This document shows, piece by piece, positions 27,301 to 40,000 of a stretch of 64,000 nucleotides of DNA. Source of the DNA: Promerops cafer (taxonomy: Eukaryota; Chordata; Aves; Passeriformes; Nectariniidae); contig VZSE01002451.1 in assembly GCA_013398275.1 (NCBI GenBank), positions 248,001-312,000 of the forward strand, read 5' to 3'. The first letter of the stretch is position 1, and each line of letters begins with the position of its first letter. A program made the position numbers and the translations under genes. The notes beneath the pieces were generated by a model, which saw nothing but the letters and a program-made list of their open reading frames with translations, was not told where the DNA came from and searched no databases.

Positions 27301-30300
27301 TTAAATCCAACAGACACCACAACTGGTTGAGTTTAGCAGGTGAAACAATATGAATATAGGTAATTAAGCAGCCTTTTGGAAAAGGCACCACAGGGAAGAG
27401 GCTCCTGGCTTATGCAGCATACCTTACAACATTACATAATTTCTAAGAGCATTTGACTAATGATTAAAAAAAAAAGGAATCAAAACAAAATAATTTTTAT
27501 AGTTACCTGGCTGACTAAGGCTAAAGACTTCCTGTCGTCGAACAGGAGAATACTGGGAAAGTAACATCAAGTCTTGTAAGGCTAAAAACTACAAAGAAAG
27601 GAAGATGTTTTATTGCATGCAAAGGCCAATGTATTTGCTTAAAATATATGTAGTTATCTATACAAAATCAATCCCTACCAAAGAATGAGTTCACACTGGC
27701 TAAAACCAGTCATGTAACAGAAAGAGAATGGAGGCAAATCCCCAAAACCACCCTGGTTGGGGCTGCTGAGCTATTAAGAGCTTTACTGATATGTCAGTTC
27801 TCAGGAGTTCAAGAAGATCTAACACCTGTTTTATTCTAATAGCTCAGGTAGAAAGATATTAAGACACTAAAAAGTCTAAGAAAATAACTGGTTTTGCAAA
27901 CCAGAGCTCAACTACAGCTTTAGGGTCAGTGCCTTATGGGACCAACCTACCACTGCTTTTTCTTGTGATTAAGCAATTCATGTACCAAACTAAAAATAAC
28001 CAGATTTGTCACACTATTCAAAACCCTATTATAAATTGGACATTTTAATGACATCTGAGATCATATATTAGATTTCCTGTTCCTTTAACTGTGTGTGCTC
28101 AACTCTTCCCCACCTATCCTCAGATAATGCAGCAAAGCTTAAAAAGGTATTGCAGCCTATTATATGTCCAGCCTTATCAAAATCTGTAAAATCAGTAAAG
28201 GCAGATTTTGCATGTGCAAGAGAATATTCTTATCTTTATTTACATAATACCTCTCAAATGAGGTCTCCAATTTCTAAGTGTTATAATCAGTAAGTTCTAT
28301 TAATGTTTACCATAGACCAAAATTCCTCTCCTTTACTCACAGGTTTTAAGTAGCTTTTTACTATTTCCTTTTATAAAAAAGAAACCCAACTTCCAACCTA
28401 AGTATGGATATATTTTTAATTTCAAAAGAGAACACACATGTTAAGAGCTCAAATATATGTTGCAGAAACAAGATGTTGAGAGTAAAAAGATTGAGAAAAC
28501 ACCTGCTTATGTGACAAGACCCAAAGTTGAGTTATAAAAATGTCACTAAGCTGCTGTTTTTGCATCAGTACACATGATGACACTTCTCTTGCACACAGGT
28601 CTTACCTCTAACAAAATGAAACTTCAGCTAACAGTAACAGCGTGGTGAGCACCAGCAGATGTCACTACTAAACAAATTTTCAATATTAAATGCAACAGCC
28701 TGTGAGTGCTCTGAGGCAGCTTTTCAAGGAACTAACACCTCAGTGAACAGAACTGGTACCTGGAAGATGTGACTGGATGCTCTGAAAAACACCTTTTTAG
28801 CACACACCTGTCAGGGAAGAGGTAGGAGTTCAATTACCTTTATAAGGAGGGGAGGATTGCTGTTTAAGATTTTAGGCAGGCACTGGTCTGTCTCCTGAGC
28901 AAATGTTGGTTGAATGGGGAAATGATGACTCTAAATACAAACATCAAAAGTTGTGTTATACAGAGGAAAGCACAAGAAAACCTTATGAAAGACCAGTTAA
29001 CTGGCCTGGAATTTCTAACACAGAAACAAAAAGAGTTTACTCCTTTTGTTTAAAATTGAGAAATCTTAGAAAATCCAGGTATCTTTATCTTCAAATAAAT
29101 ATGCTCATGTGGGCTAATCTTACCATTTCTTTCCTGACTTTTCAGTTAACACTATGCAAATATTTAAAAGCAACTTTGGAAGTTTTTTAGCTCATTAAAA
29201 AAACAAAACTGTGTGGATAAAAAAAAATCTTTTTTCATCAGCCAAAAGGGCAAAGTCCATTTTATACTTTCACAGATGATTTGTCTTCCACAGTTTTATA
29301 AGCAATACAGTAATTATAGATGTTGACAAGGTGTTCACTGGTGCTTGTTATTATCCTTTGAGACAGGTTGCTCACACCTCAGAGCTGTTGTCATGCTTGA
29401 CTCACTGTTGATCTTTTCTCCACGTTGTCACAACAACTACACCTTTTTAATTATAGCTAATTAAACACCCAACAGCACTGTATTTGCCATTTCATTCCAT
29501 CAGTACTTTGCACCAATACACTTACCCAGGATTTAAACCTCATTTTTTTTTCTCTTTTATCAAGAGTTTCATAGTGTTTTAATTTTAAAAAATAATCAAG
29601 TTAGATCAACAATTTTTTCCTCTCTAAGGAAATATCTGGAAATGGAAGCAGAGGAGTAAGAGGAGGAGGTGGCAGTAACAAAACATTAATTTTGTCAGGA
29701 GCACAGGTCTTGCTATGAGAAGAAAGGGAAAGTCAATTAATGCCAGGCCTCTCTTGACTATCAGTTATCAGTTACTATTTCTAGTGCATGCTGTGAAAAT
29801 TCAAGAACTCACAATGAGTTATCTCCTAGTAGAACTGCTTTTGAAATGAAAGAATTATCTGTGCCACACTGATGATGTAACTTGAGCACTGTCACAAGTA
29901 CTGACCTCTGTGGCATAGATTTTGAAGAGCAGCCAAGCAATGTACCAGGTCATCAGAAGAAACACACCACTCAGCCAGGTATGGTAAAACAAGGAGAGAT
30001 CCAATAAGCCACTCAGAGTGTCAAGAGGATGTAATTTACTGCAGATAAAATAGCCAAGAGGATATAATTATTTTACTATTCTTATTAAGAAAAATTAATG
30101 AAATTAAGGAAATATGAAGTAAGTAATAATGACTATTGTTTTAGCCAATTAAGGTATTAAGACTCCAGCTTCCCTATTTTAAAACAAACAGCAGTCATAA
30201 AAAAATAAGGATGTTCCTCCCCCCTACCCCCCAAAAAAAACACCATAGAAAATCAGATAAAACTCATAGATGCAATCTAGAGTGTTTACCCTTTCCAATA

Positions 30301-33300
30301 CTTTAGAGACTTAAAGAAAAAAGAAAAAGGTGATTTCCTAATTCCTATCTTAACAAGATGGTTCCTACAAGGGGATGCTGGTTCCTTTAGGATTCATTTC
30401 AGAAATGGCCAGAGCTCCCCACATTCACTGTGGGGGGGCAAAGAACTGAGTCCTGCTGCCAAGCTGTACTTCCTCAGCAAAGGAACCTCTCTACCATATT
30501 CCAGGTTTCCAGCACAATGTCCTGCCTACCTGTCTGTGTGAAGATCCATCGTGGTACATATCCATACCTTTGGGATATAACCTAGGGGGTCAAAAAGAAA
30601 CTCTGAAACAAATACAACACTACAAAACACACACACAGTAGGCCAAAAAAAGACAAAAACAGAATTCATGCAGAGACAAGAGACTGGTCTTGTAACTCAC
30701 ATGGACAACTAAACAATCTGCCTTTGGGGTTACTTTGTTTTAAGAAATAGAAAAAAGAGAATGAAAAAAGGCTTCAGGCTAGCAGTTATACACTGAGAGA
30801 TGTAGACCTTCTCTTTTATTGCTGCTTCTCAGCAGTGACTTAATTGTGTTTCCTCACTAACAAAAGAGGGTTAATAGTAATTTAATATTAATTTTCACTA
30901 CAGCCCAGGCAGCAGCAAAGTGCTTTTAAAGACTTAATGGAATCTGATATAGAACCACCATACTTCTAATTTATCCCCTGATGTAAATAAAGGGGTAATA
31001 ATTCTTGCATATTTTGACATCATTTAGGAGGATAATTACAACCCTAACAAAGAATTCCTGATTTTTAGAAATTCCAGTGCAATCATCTTAATCAGCAGAG
31101 ATTTTTTTTTACCACAGACCAAACTCTATTTTCATATGGGAGCTATCCTGCCTTTGTTTCTCAAGCTCCCTCTGAATAATATACAGGGCACTTGAGAGTA
31201 AAGCCAAAGTGCTGATCTTTGCCTAAAAAATGGGATGATACAGCAACATTACACACAGTGAAGTCCTGCCCACTGCTGGTGTGTCAGCTTCAGCTCTGGG
31301 ACACACATTTCCACTAGCAGGCAATGGAAGGAGCAGTCCAAAGCCTGACTGATCTAAGTTTTCAAACACAGGAATTACAAATTAAAAACAGAGAATTTCA
31401 GGAACCCTTACCAAAAAAGTAATATGTGACACAGAAGTTTCTAACAAAATATAGTGATTCCACACAACTGTGTTTTATCAGGAGAGGCAAAGATCTTCTG
31501 AAACGTAAATACTTGTATTGCTAAAACCAAACAAAAGAAATAGTTAAGTATTCCACATTCAGAACAAATCAATGAAACAGTTAATAAAAATAACACAACA
31601 AAAAAGGACAAGGTACTTGAAAATCTGAAGTCCAGATCAATTAAAAACTTAATTTAAGGTAATTTCAGGCGTTACATTTATTAATTGTGCTCCCAAGTCT
31701 CTCCTGACATTTTATAAAAATTTCTAGTTCTTATCCTGTTTCCTGCTTGTAGCAGTGAAAATTAAGAATGGGGTAGATTGACTCAGTACACAAGGGAACA
31801 AACTAGAATAACCCTGTCTAATGCAAAATAAAGAAAAAAAAGCAAAAAGGGCATATTTAATCTACTAGATTTCATTTACACTCTAAATGTTCAATTAAAA
31901 TATAGGGAAAATTTAGACAAGCCTGAGTTCCAGAGTCAGTAATCCTCCAAGCAGCAAAACCAACATAACACTGATGCTTTCCTCCAAATAAATAAACTAT
32001 ATATGTTTCCAAATGACTGAAGCAACCCAGCTGACAAATGAAACCATGAAAATGAAACTATGCAAATGCAACCAAAGTAGTTTTTTATTTTACTAGGTTG
32101 CATTAGAAAAAAAAAGGAAAAAGAAAGAAAAAAAAAGAAAAAAAAAAAGAAAAAACCCCAAAACCCTGAACAAACAACAAAAAAAGGAGAATTAACAATA
32201 TTGAAATAGATTTTTTAAAATATTCTAACTACAGCATTGCCAAAATGCTGTTTGGTTTGCTGATGAACTGAATGGTCAGCATAATGCAGCACACATGTTA
32301 TTCACTAACACAGCCAACCTTAGTTAAAGACATCTCTTGCCAAATTGGCTGGACTGTGTCAATCTGGGAGTCAGGCAAAGTTAATGGCTGCTTTGAGGCT
32401 GCAGCAACAGAATTATTTTTAAGATGATGTTTCACACTGGTACAGATTTCTGCAGGACTCCTCCAGAGGAATTAATGGAATTTCAGTTTCCATGGTGCTA
32501 CACACACAAAAAGGCTTTGGATGTTGAGCTCTAAGCAAGATTTAATGTGCTATTTAGACTTGAACAGAACAGGGTCTTTTTTTAACTGTCAAGATGTTCA
32601 GCTTTTAGGTGACCCTTGTTGTCAGTTCCTGAAATTGATACCCAGTCTGTGCACACTTTTTCTTTTAGTTCACCTGCCACCTCAGCCAGCTTTTAACAAG
32701 CATCAGAGGGCTGTAGTTTAAATGGTAAGAGTCACAGCATCCCAACTTCTGTGTTCATTTAAAAGGAGCTGAGCAGGAAGGAGTAGGATGAACACTGCTG
32801 GCATTTAAAGCTGGGTGTACACTTCATCTATCAGGGACAGCAGCTGCACACAGGCAGCTCCTGCTGCCATACTCATAAATTATCCAGGCTTTTTTGATCA
32901 CTGTTTCACTTATACATGTCTTTCTACAAAGATGCTTAAACCTCTTACCTGTATGATTGGAAATGGTAAATAATTCATGTTGTTAATAAGATAGAAAAGG
33001 CTGTAGCTGTATCCCAAGAAAGCTCCAGAAAGTAGAAAGAAGAGGTGATACTCGTTTAGGCACATCTGAGGAACAGCATCTTCTAGGCTAAAATAGAAAA
33101 CTTAGAATCAATTCTGAGTTCAAAACAAAAAGTTCAAGCCTTAGGAAACTCAAATCAGAGGTTTGATTTTAGTTTCCTGATCAGTACATCTGATGATATC
33201 TCAGCAAGTTTTTGCTGAATTAGGAATCTCACCACCCATTTTTGTAATTTATGCATGAAACATATGCCATTAACCACAAGATCAAGACTTAGTTCAAGTG

Positions 33301-35359
33301 ACAACCAACTTGTCATCAACTTTCCATTAAGAATCCTGGCAATGTAGTTTTTCTGGTCCTGTTATTTCTCTGTGCATTGTAACATTTACAAAGGGAGGTA
33401 TTTTTTGTCCTTTAGTAAAGAAAATCAACATATAATTGCTGGTTTTTGAGAATACCCAAATTCTTTTGAAAGAAACGATCAGTAAATACATTTTACAATG
33501 CAAGTTCTTTGTTTATCTTTGACACACACACAATTACCTTTCTGAAGGCGTGCAGGACACAGCAAGAAACTGGAACCTCCCTTTTGTCATGACTGTAGCA
33601 CACCAAGCAACCAGCATTCCCATGATAGCATGAACAAAGGAATGGATGACTTGCTGAGGGTGAATAATTTTTCCTATCAGTGCTAATCGAGAGCATGGTA
33701 TCGATGGCACAACTGCAAATAAAAGAAGAAAAATCATTTTCACTTCTTACTAATAAAATCTTTCACAAAACCCCACCATTGTCACTAAAGAACTTTTCAC
33801 AGTCAGGATCAGTCACTAAATTATAAATGATCGTCCTATTTAATTTAGGTATCAAAGACAGTTCAACAATTTACACAACCCACCTGCATAAAATTCAACA
33901 TTGAAGATGCTTATTACTATTATCACCACAGACATCAGGAAGACACAAAAGATGACATAGGAAGTATACAAATCATTGAAAGAATCTAAAAAAAATAAAA
34001 ATATTATTGTTCAGAAAATTGCAATAACACAGCAGCAACACATTAAGTAACAGAAAAGAGCACTTAAGCAATGGATAATAATCCACTGAATGCTTAAAGG
34101 GGAATAATGGTCAGTGGACTTTCTAATGCCACATGAGGTCTGCCCAGCTACACATTTCTGCACAAAAGCATATTTAAACTTCATAGAAACTATTTCACAC
34201 CCTTATAACTGGTTTTCTTATAAGTGAACACTCAGATGTTTGTTTAAAAAAGAAATTAAACTGTGGCTCAAATATCACATTTCCTTTCATTTAAGAAAAG
34301 CTGCAGCCATCCAGCCACACTAAAAAAAGAGAGGAAATTTCTTACAGAGTGGTTTTTTTGGGCTTTTCTATTTTCAAGGGAGGAAGGAAGTCAATTCACT
34401 CTGCCTGGAGCAGCTCAATGATCACAGGCATCAAGCTTCCAGCTACACATCTCTCAATTTTCATTGCAGGCACTCAGGGGAAGTTATTCTCACCATGCAG
34501 AGTGGCTGCTTCAGGAAATTCTCTTAGGATTCAGTGCACCATAGAGAAAACTGAAGCTGTTTATGGAAACAGCAGCTGCACAGGGTAGAAGTGTGTCCAA
34601 GGACTCAGAACAGATAACTAAAGCACTTAACCTGTTTGTTGGTTTGTTTTTTTTTTTTTCCTTCTGTGAGGGATATACTCTCCTGAACTTGAAACACTTA
34701 TTCCTACCTAGGGCGGACCGTGGCTGCTGCGGTTGTAACACAGAAACATTTCAAAGGCCAAAGACTATTCGAAATAAAAGTGTAACACGATGCCTCCATC
34801 AGTTCCCGTTATCTGGGACTCTGGGACTGAGCCCAAAACAACAGAGTGTAGGAAAAAAACCCCAGAAACACAAACACGTAAGAGCAAAAACAGGAAAATG
34901 CGGCTGGGCACCTACTCGAGATCCAGCGCACCGGGTGGAATGGGTCGAGGCCGCTGAGGATGATGAAGGCCGCGGTGCAGATGGGCAGCAGCAGCACGGA
35001 CCAGGTCACGGCGGCGGCCACTCGCCAGCCCAGAACCTGCGGGGACACAGCGTGAGGGGACCGAGACCCGCCAACCCAGTGCCTGCACGGTGACAATGGG
35101 AGGGGACCGGGACCCGCCAGCCCAGCGCCTGAGAGGTGCGCAGGTGAGGGGACCGGGGCTCACCACCCCAGAACCTGAGGGGACACACAGTGAGGAGGCC
35201 GGGGACCGACACCATCCGCCAGCCCAGCACCTGCGGGGAAACAGCGTGACAGAACCGGGACCGGGAGAATGCGCCGCCACCCACCGGCCTAGCGCCTGAG
35301 GGACCGACCTGCCGGAGCAGCGCCCGCTGCCCGCCCGCCGCCGCCGCCGCCGCCGCNAC
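21348..35359 (-). CDS. NDC1: NDC1 transmembrane nucleoporin
   Basis: NDC1 anchors the nuclear pore complex in the nuclear envelope and helps insert new pores. I read 18 coding exons: 35309-35359, 34916-35036, 33884-33985, 33538-33712, 32949-33087, 31412-31520, 30530-30581, 29906-30038, 28838-28930, 27507-27588, 26505-26660, 25241-25498, 25004-25122, 24740-24790, 24249-24312, 23302-23402, 22233-22393 and 21348-21411. Junction phases agree throughout, and the total of 2031 bases gives about 676 residues against 674 in human. Landmarks matching the human protein are VPSIPCSRLALIGKIIHPQQ, MCLNEYHLFFLL, NNMNYLPFPIIQ, GGHPHNWTAISRECL and the C-terminal EHKKRLQQFLEYKE. The N-terminal half carries about six membrane segments, and the rest is the cytosolic/pore-facing domain. 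Exon 5 uses the acceptor at 33087 rather than a nearby AG, because only that one keeps frame. The start codon falls on an unresolved base (35357), so the first residue is uncertain. Intron 1 contains unusual tandem repeats. Confidence 0.95.
32106..32160. repeat. A-rich low-complexity tract in NDC1 intron 5
   Basis: The tract is mostly A with scattered G. It could be the degraded tail of a retroposed element or a simple repeat. No body of a SINE is recognisable beside it. Confidence 0.7.
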
Positions 35360-35560
35360 GGCCCCACGTGCCGGCCCCGCGACACTTCCGCTGCGCGCCC
35401 AGGCGGCAGCCAATGGGAGGGCGCGCACGCCCGCTCTCCCCGCCCCCGGGAGTGCGCGAGCGACGTCACTCGCCCTGGAAACTACAAGTCCCAGCGTTCC
35501 CCGCGCGGCCACTGCGACCGGAGCGGGCCTGGGGTCTCCTCCGTGTCTAAGGGGACAGAA
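34900..35560. promoter_or_regulatory. CpG island and NDC1 promoter
   Basis: This GC-rich island covers NDC1 exons 1-2 and the upstream flank. Upstream of the coding start (towards higher coordinates) are an inverted CCAAT box in gcagccaatgggaggg near 35406-35421, a CRE-like TGACGTCG on the minus strand near 35461-35469, and ACTACAAGTCCCAGCGTTCC at 35481-35500. The last closely resembles the known ZNF143/THAP11 promoter motif (ACTACAAnTCCCAG). The combination is typical of a housekeeping TATA-less promoter. Confidence 0.7.
35037..35308 (-). repeat. NDC1 intron 1: tandem copies of the exon-2 splice acceptor
   Basis: On the minus strand this short intron consists of repeated units of the form pyrimidine-rich, YAG, then a copy of the first bases of exon 2 (GGTTCTGGGCTGGCGG-like), then GGTCCCC and a CTCACNCTGTG-like stretch. 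Counting the real acceptor, YAG/exon boundaries fall with the first exon-like base at 35036, 35082, 35128, 35174, 35230 and 35295. The spacings are 46, 46, 46, 56 and 65 bases. The copies have diverged, for example GCGCTGGGCTGG, GCACTGGGTTGG and GTTCTGGGGTGG, but most still look like usable 3' splice sites. Confidence 0.9.
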
Positions 35561-35771
35561 TTCAGCCCGGGGCGGCGAGGAAAGAAATTGTCACATTAGT
35601 CCACATTACATCCGTGTATTTACACTTTGAAAGCCTCGCTGGCGGCACGGGCCCACCGCAAGGGGGTTCAGTCCTGTCACAACACCATGCCTTGGACCAA
35701 ACCCTCCCCACAGCTTTAGTGTCAAGATGCTTTGTGCACAAAATACACATCTCACATCGCCTGCAGAAGGC

Positions 35772-35777
35772 TTTATT
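35772..35777 (-). terminator. Candidate YIPF1 polyadenylation signal (AATAAA)
   Basis: On the minus strand AATAAA is followed about 25 bases later by a TG-rich stretch (GATGTGAGATGTGTATTTTG), the expected arrangement for a cleavage site. It would give YIPF1 a 3' UTR of about 1.3 kb ending near the NDC1 promoter. A second AATAAA at 36334-36339 is an alternative. Confidence 0.5.
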
Positions 35778-37048
35778 CAGACGCAAAACAGTGTGGCAAA
35801 CACAGACTGAATTAAAGAAAAAACAAAACAAATGCCCCCAAACAGCGAAAAGAAAACAAAACAAAAAATCCCAACCAAACAAAAACAACCCCCTTCTGTT
35901 CCAGACTGGGATGAATGGCTCACTCTCCTCCTGGAACCAGCCAGTGTCCAGCATGGAGATGTCCGTATGTCCATGGGACATCACTGTCCGTCCTGCTGCA
36001 AAACACATCTCTTGTCCTTGAAGTTTCCAAGGTCTTCAGTGAAAAAATAATCTAAAATAAAACTACTGTATAGATGGATGAAACTGGTGCTGTCATCTGA
36101 AGGAGACAAATAACTCCAGTGAATATTTCAGCTCCTCACCAGAGGACACAATAGAGCACATACTGAAGTCTCAATACTAAAATCCATTACTGTCATATTG
36201 ATTCTTATTAGGCATGTGGAATGAAAAAACTGATTTTGCAGGAAGAAAAGCCACTAAAATTGACTTGCATGATTGGATTGTGTAATTTTTTATGTGCCTT
36301 TCACTAGGCCCATTTGGCTATTATTTTATATCATTTATTTTAAATCTAATATAGCTCCTATTCAGTTAATACCCTGATTTTCACAAACACACTTGTGGCT
36401 GGTGTACTTGGAGTGGCCTGGCCTTTACATGTCTATTGGCCTGGACCTGGACCTCCTCCACAGAATTATCCAAGAGAATTCAAATGTAATCTGCTGCTGG
36501 CAGCAGTCCCGGATGCCAGAGAGCAAATGCTCAAGCCATCCCACAGAAGGAATGCAGTCCAGAGGGATGGATGGCTCAGGCTCTGAGTCAGCCCTGCCCA
36601 GAGCCCACACAGATGTCCCCACACAGCTGCTGCTCTGACACACTGTCTCAAGCATCAAGGGGGAAAAACCCAATCTGCTTTTTATATTACAAGGAAAGAA
36701 AAACTGGAGTGTAACAGTTTATTGCTTAAGTTTCACTTGTGCGGGATGAATTCAAATAAATGCTTTTGGGGTTTTGTAAGGGAATGGCCTCTGGGAATGT
36801 GAGTTTCTTCACCAAGAGCTAACCTCAAAGAAAATAACATATCTGTTCCTCAGAGTCTTTTCAGTTTTTATATCTGTACTTAAAACTTACAACTGAAACA
36901 AAGTTAATAAATATTATTTATATATAGACCCCATTTAGCAAAATTAGTCTGTCAAACCCCTTTCCATTCAACCACAGTGATGGGGAAAAGTTTCAACGTG
37001 TCTGTGATGACTGCAAAAAAAGACGTTTAGATAGTGTTCTTACCTTAT

Positions 37049-40000
37049 TTAGTGACTCTTTGTTATTACTGTTGTTCCATTGTGAGCAGGGATAATAGGT
37101 GCAGGAATATCCAGTTCAGGGGCATCAAAAAAGTATGCCTACATTATCAGAGAAGAAAATTATTTCGAGAAAAACATACAGTGCTGTCTCATCCCAGCTC
37201 TTTCTTTCCATGCCCATCAAACACAGGTACAAACACAGCACTGAAATGGAAAATTCGAATCTTTCTCCGTTTTTATCAGATTAGAAATGGTCAATTAAAA
37301 TGGTGTCCTGAACTGTACTTTAAAATTTAACTGTTACCAGCCACAGCCTTTGAAAAAGACCTGTACTGGAAAGGGTTGGATTGCAGATCCAGGGAGAGTT
37401 GTGTTTTGCTGTCACCTCCCTGTACACTGAGCTGTGGGGAACCAGATCCATCTACTCTGGAAGCTGTGGAAACTGAGGCCTGGCCGACACCCTTCTACCC
37501 ACTGCAATAAGGAAACAAATAATTTAATTGTTCATTGTGTATTTCAGTGGCCTCAGGGTCTTCTAACACTTACTGTGTGTGAAAACATAAACCTGCTAAA
37601 ACTCCCAAGCACACACTTTATATTGAACATTTAATCCTTCTAAAGGACTAAGCATAGTACTCACTGGAATAAAGTGCAACTGGATACTATAAAGACTAAT
37701 GCTTTGCTGATACTATGATGAATTCCAGGTAAATTCAAGACTGTCCTGTGGAAGCTGAACTCAATGATCCTGATGGGTCCCCTCCAACATGGAGACATTC
37801 TATGACTCCATAATTGATTACTGAATTTATTACCAGCCTTGTCAGGGTCACACTGGCATCAATTTTTGCTGTGTTTAAAACAACTGGAATTTTTACATTG
37901 GAGGCTTTCCAGCGACCAGCCAATCCTTCCTTCCCTGTCCCATAACATGCCACCTGTCCTAGGAAATGAGAGGTTAGGGAAAAGGAATGGCAGTGTCCCA
38001 CCAAACAGCCAACAGCCAGCAGGGCGTGCAGCAGCAGGATGGTGGCCACGGTGGCCACTGCGATCCTGCGGTTGTCGTCACGGACCGCGGGCCAGAAGGT
38101 CATCACCAGCACAGACCCCGAGAGGCACAGCGAGAACACCACCAGCACCCAGCGCACCACCTTCTGCGGGATGATCCACAGAATCTGGAAAAGGCAGGAA
38201 AAGGCTTGCAAAGAGGCTGTGTTCTGTGACACCTCGTCCCTTCCAGCCCGTTTGTGCACAAATTAACGCACGCCTGAATCTGGCACTGCTCTCTCACTGG
38301 AGGAAAGAGTAGGAGCAGAGATGAGCTTTACTCCCACACACACGAGTGAATCCCAAGTTATGCCACTCCCTCCAAGGCCTGTCCCCAGCCAGAGGAGGGC
38401 CCCTGCCAGGGAAACTTGTCCTTGGAGCCATCAGCACTGGGGTCCTGCACAGCTATCTGCTGTTCCCTGGGTGTAGCTGCTTTCCCCCACGCTGGGTCCG
38501 AGCCCGGGCGGGCGGGGCTTTTCTCCTGGTGGAGAAGGTGAGCAGCTGCTGTATGTAATACACAAGCTGTGAGAGCAGGGAAGGAGGAGACCAACGACTT
38601 CCCTGGTGTAACTCAACAGGGTTTATTAGCCCCGAGGGCCAGCGACCAGAAAAGCCCCGATAGCAGGGGGTCTGAGGGTTTTAAGGTCCAGGGAAGGTGT
38701 GTCTGAGGGTCAGGTGGCCAGTAATTTTCAGGCAAGAAGGAGGATGAAAGGGAGATTACAAATGCTCATCCAACAAGGGTAAAGGGATTGGAATACATTA
38801 ACTGGGAACCTATGGGGGTACTAACAAGAGGGAACTTTTGAGAACAAAGGGATAAAAGGCAGAGGGCTACTCTATCCAAGGGGCAGGGGAAGTTACATGG
38901 TAGTTTCCTTCCGGGGCACCCATTTTGGGATGCAACATCTGGGGACACAAACATCCTGACTCCTGAAGCTGCCTCCTGAGGCTCACCAGCAGCACCTTGC
39001 TTGGTTTTGCTGCCTCTGGGGAAATGATGTGTCCTGGGCTTTTCCAGCACCCACAAGACACCTTAACACTAGACAAGCTTCAAGAAAAAGAGCAAAAGAC
39101 TCTCCCAGTCTCCAAAATTTTGACAAATACCAACAATATTATACGAAACAGCAAATCCTCTCAAGCAGGACTTGTGAGAGGGGCGCTCTTGGGCCATACG
39201 TACCGCTGTGGGAATGTAAATGAAGAGGGAGTAGCCATATACACACACTATCTCCAGGAAGGAGTAGGAGACAATGTTCATGACTTTACTGTTCCTCCAC
39301 ATCAGGAATCCCCAGAGAGCCAGGGGAACAAGCCAAGCATATGCATAAATCGTTGTAGCTGCTATGGACACTGGAAACACAACAGAAGGTTTAATGGTCT
39401 ACTTTGAATCCTGCCAGAATCAAAGGTGTAGAAGCATTCAGCATGAAAACTAGAAAGCTACCTGTGAAGGTACTTCCAAAAGATCAAGTCTGAATTATTA
39501 ATAAACTGAGAACTTTGCATTTATATCTAGTTTACACCCAGTGCTCTGCCAGCACTTCAAGTTAGTTTAAAAGTAAAGACTTCTGAAAAAAATCTCCAGG
39601 TAATTTCAATTTCTTTATTATGCCTGTGTACAAAATGCTGTCTGTTTCAGCTGGAAAGGAAAAGCCACAGAGGCAGGAAAAACTTAGTTAAAAATAGAAA
39701 TTCAGCTACTAACAGCTAGTGTCAAATCTGAAATTATTCAAGTGACTGCACTCCCAAGTGCCAACGTTCTTCCCAGTACACTAAGGATTTTGGACACAAG
39801 GAGAAGCTGTGCTCCTCTGCAGGGAGAGCAGCCTCCCTCATAATACAAAGACAGATGTAGACAAACTGGCTCCTCACTCTAGTTCTTTGGGGAACAAATC
39901 AGTTGAGCATCTTGTGCTTATTTTTGAATTTGCCAAAAGGTAACAACTTCCAGCCCTTGGTAGGTGATATGAGTGATAACCTGATCTGGTAATTTTCTGC

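Noticed and set aside
33083..33087. Alternative acceptor for NDC1 exon 5 at the nearer AG
   Set aside because: It breaks the reading frame with exon 4; the acceptor at 33087 restores it.
34563..35093. 176-residue plus-strand open frame
   Set aside because: It is antisense to NDC1 exon 2 and its repeat array; the minus-strand frame is the real coding strand.
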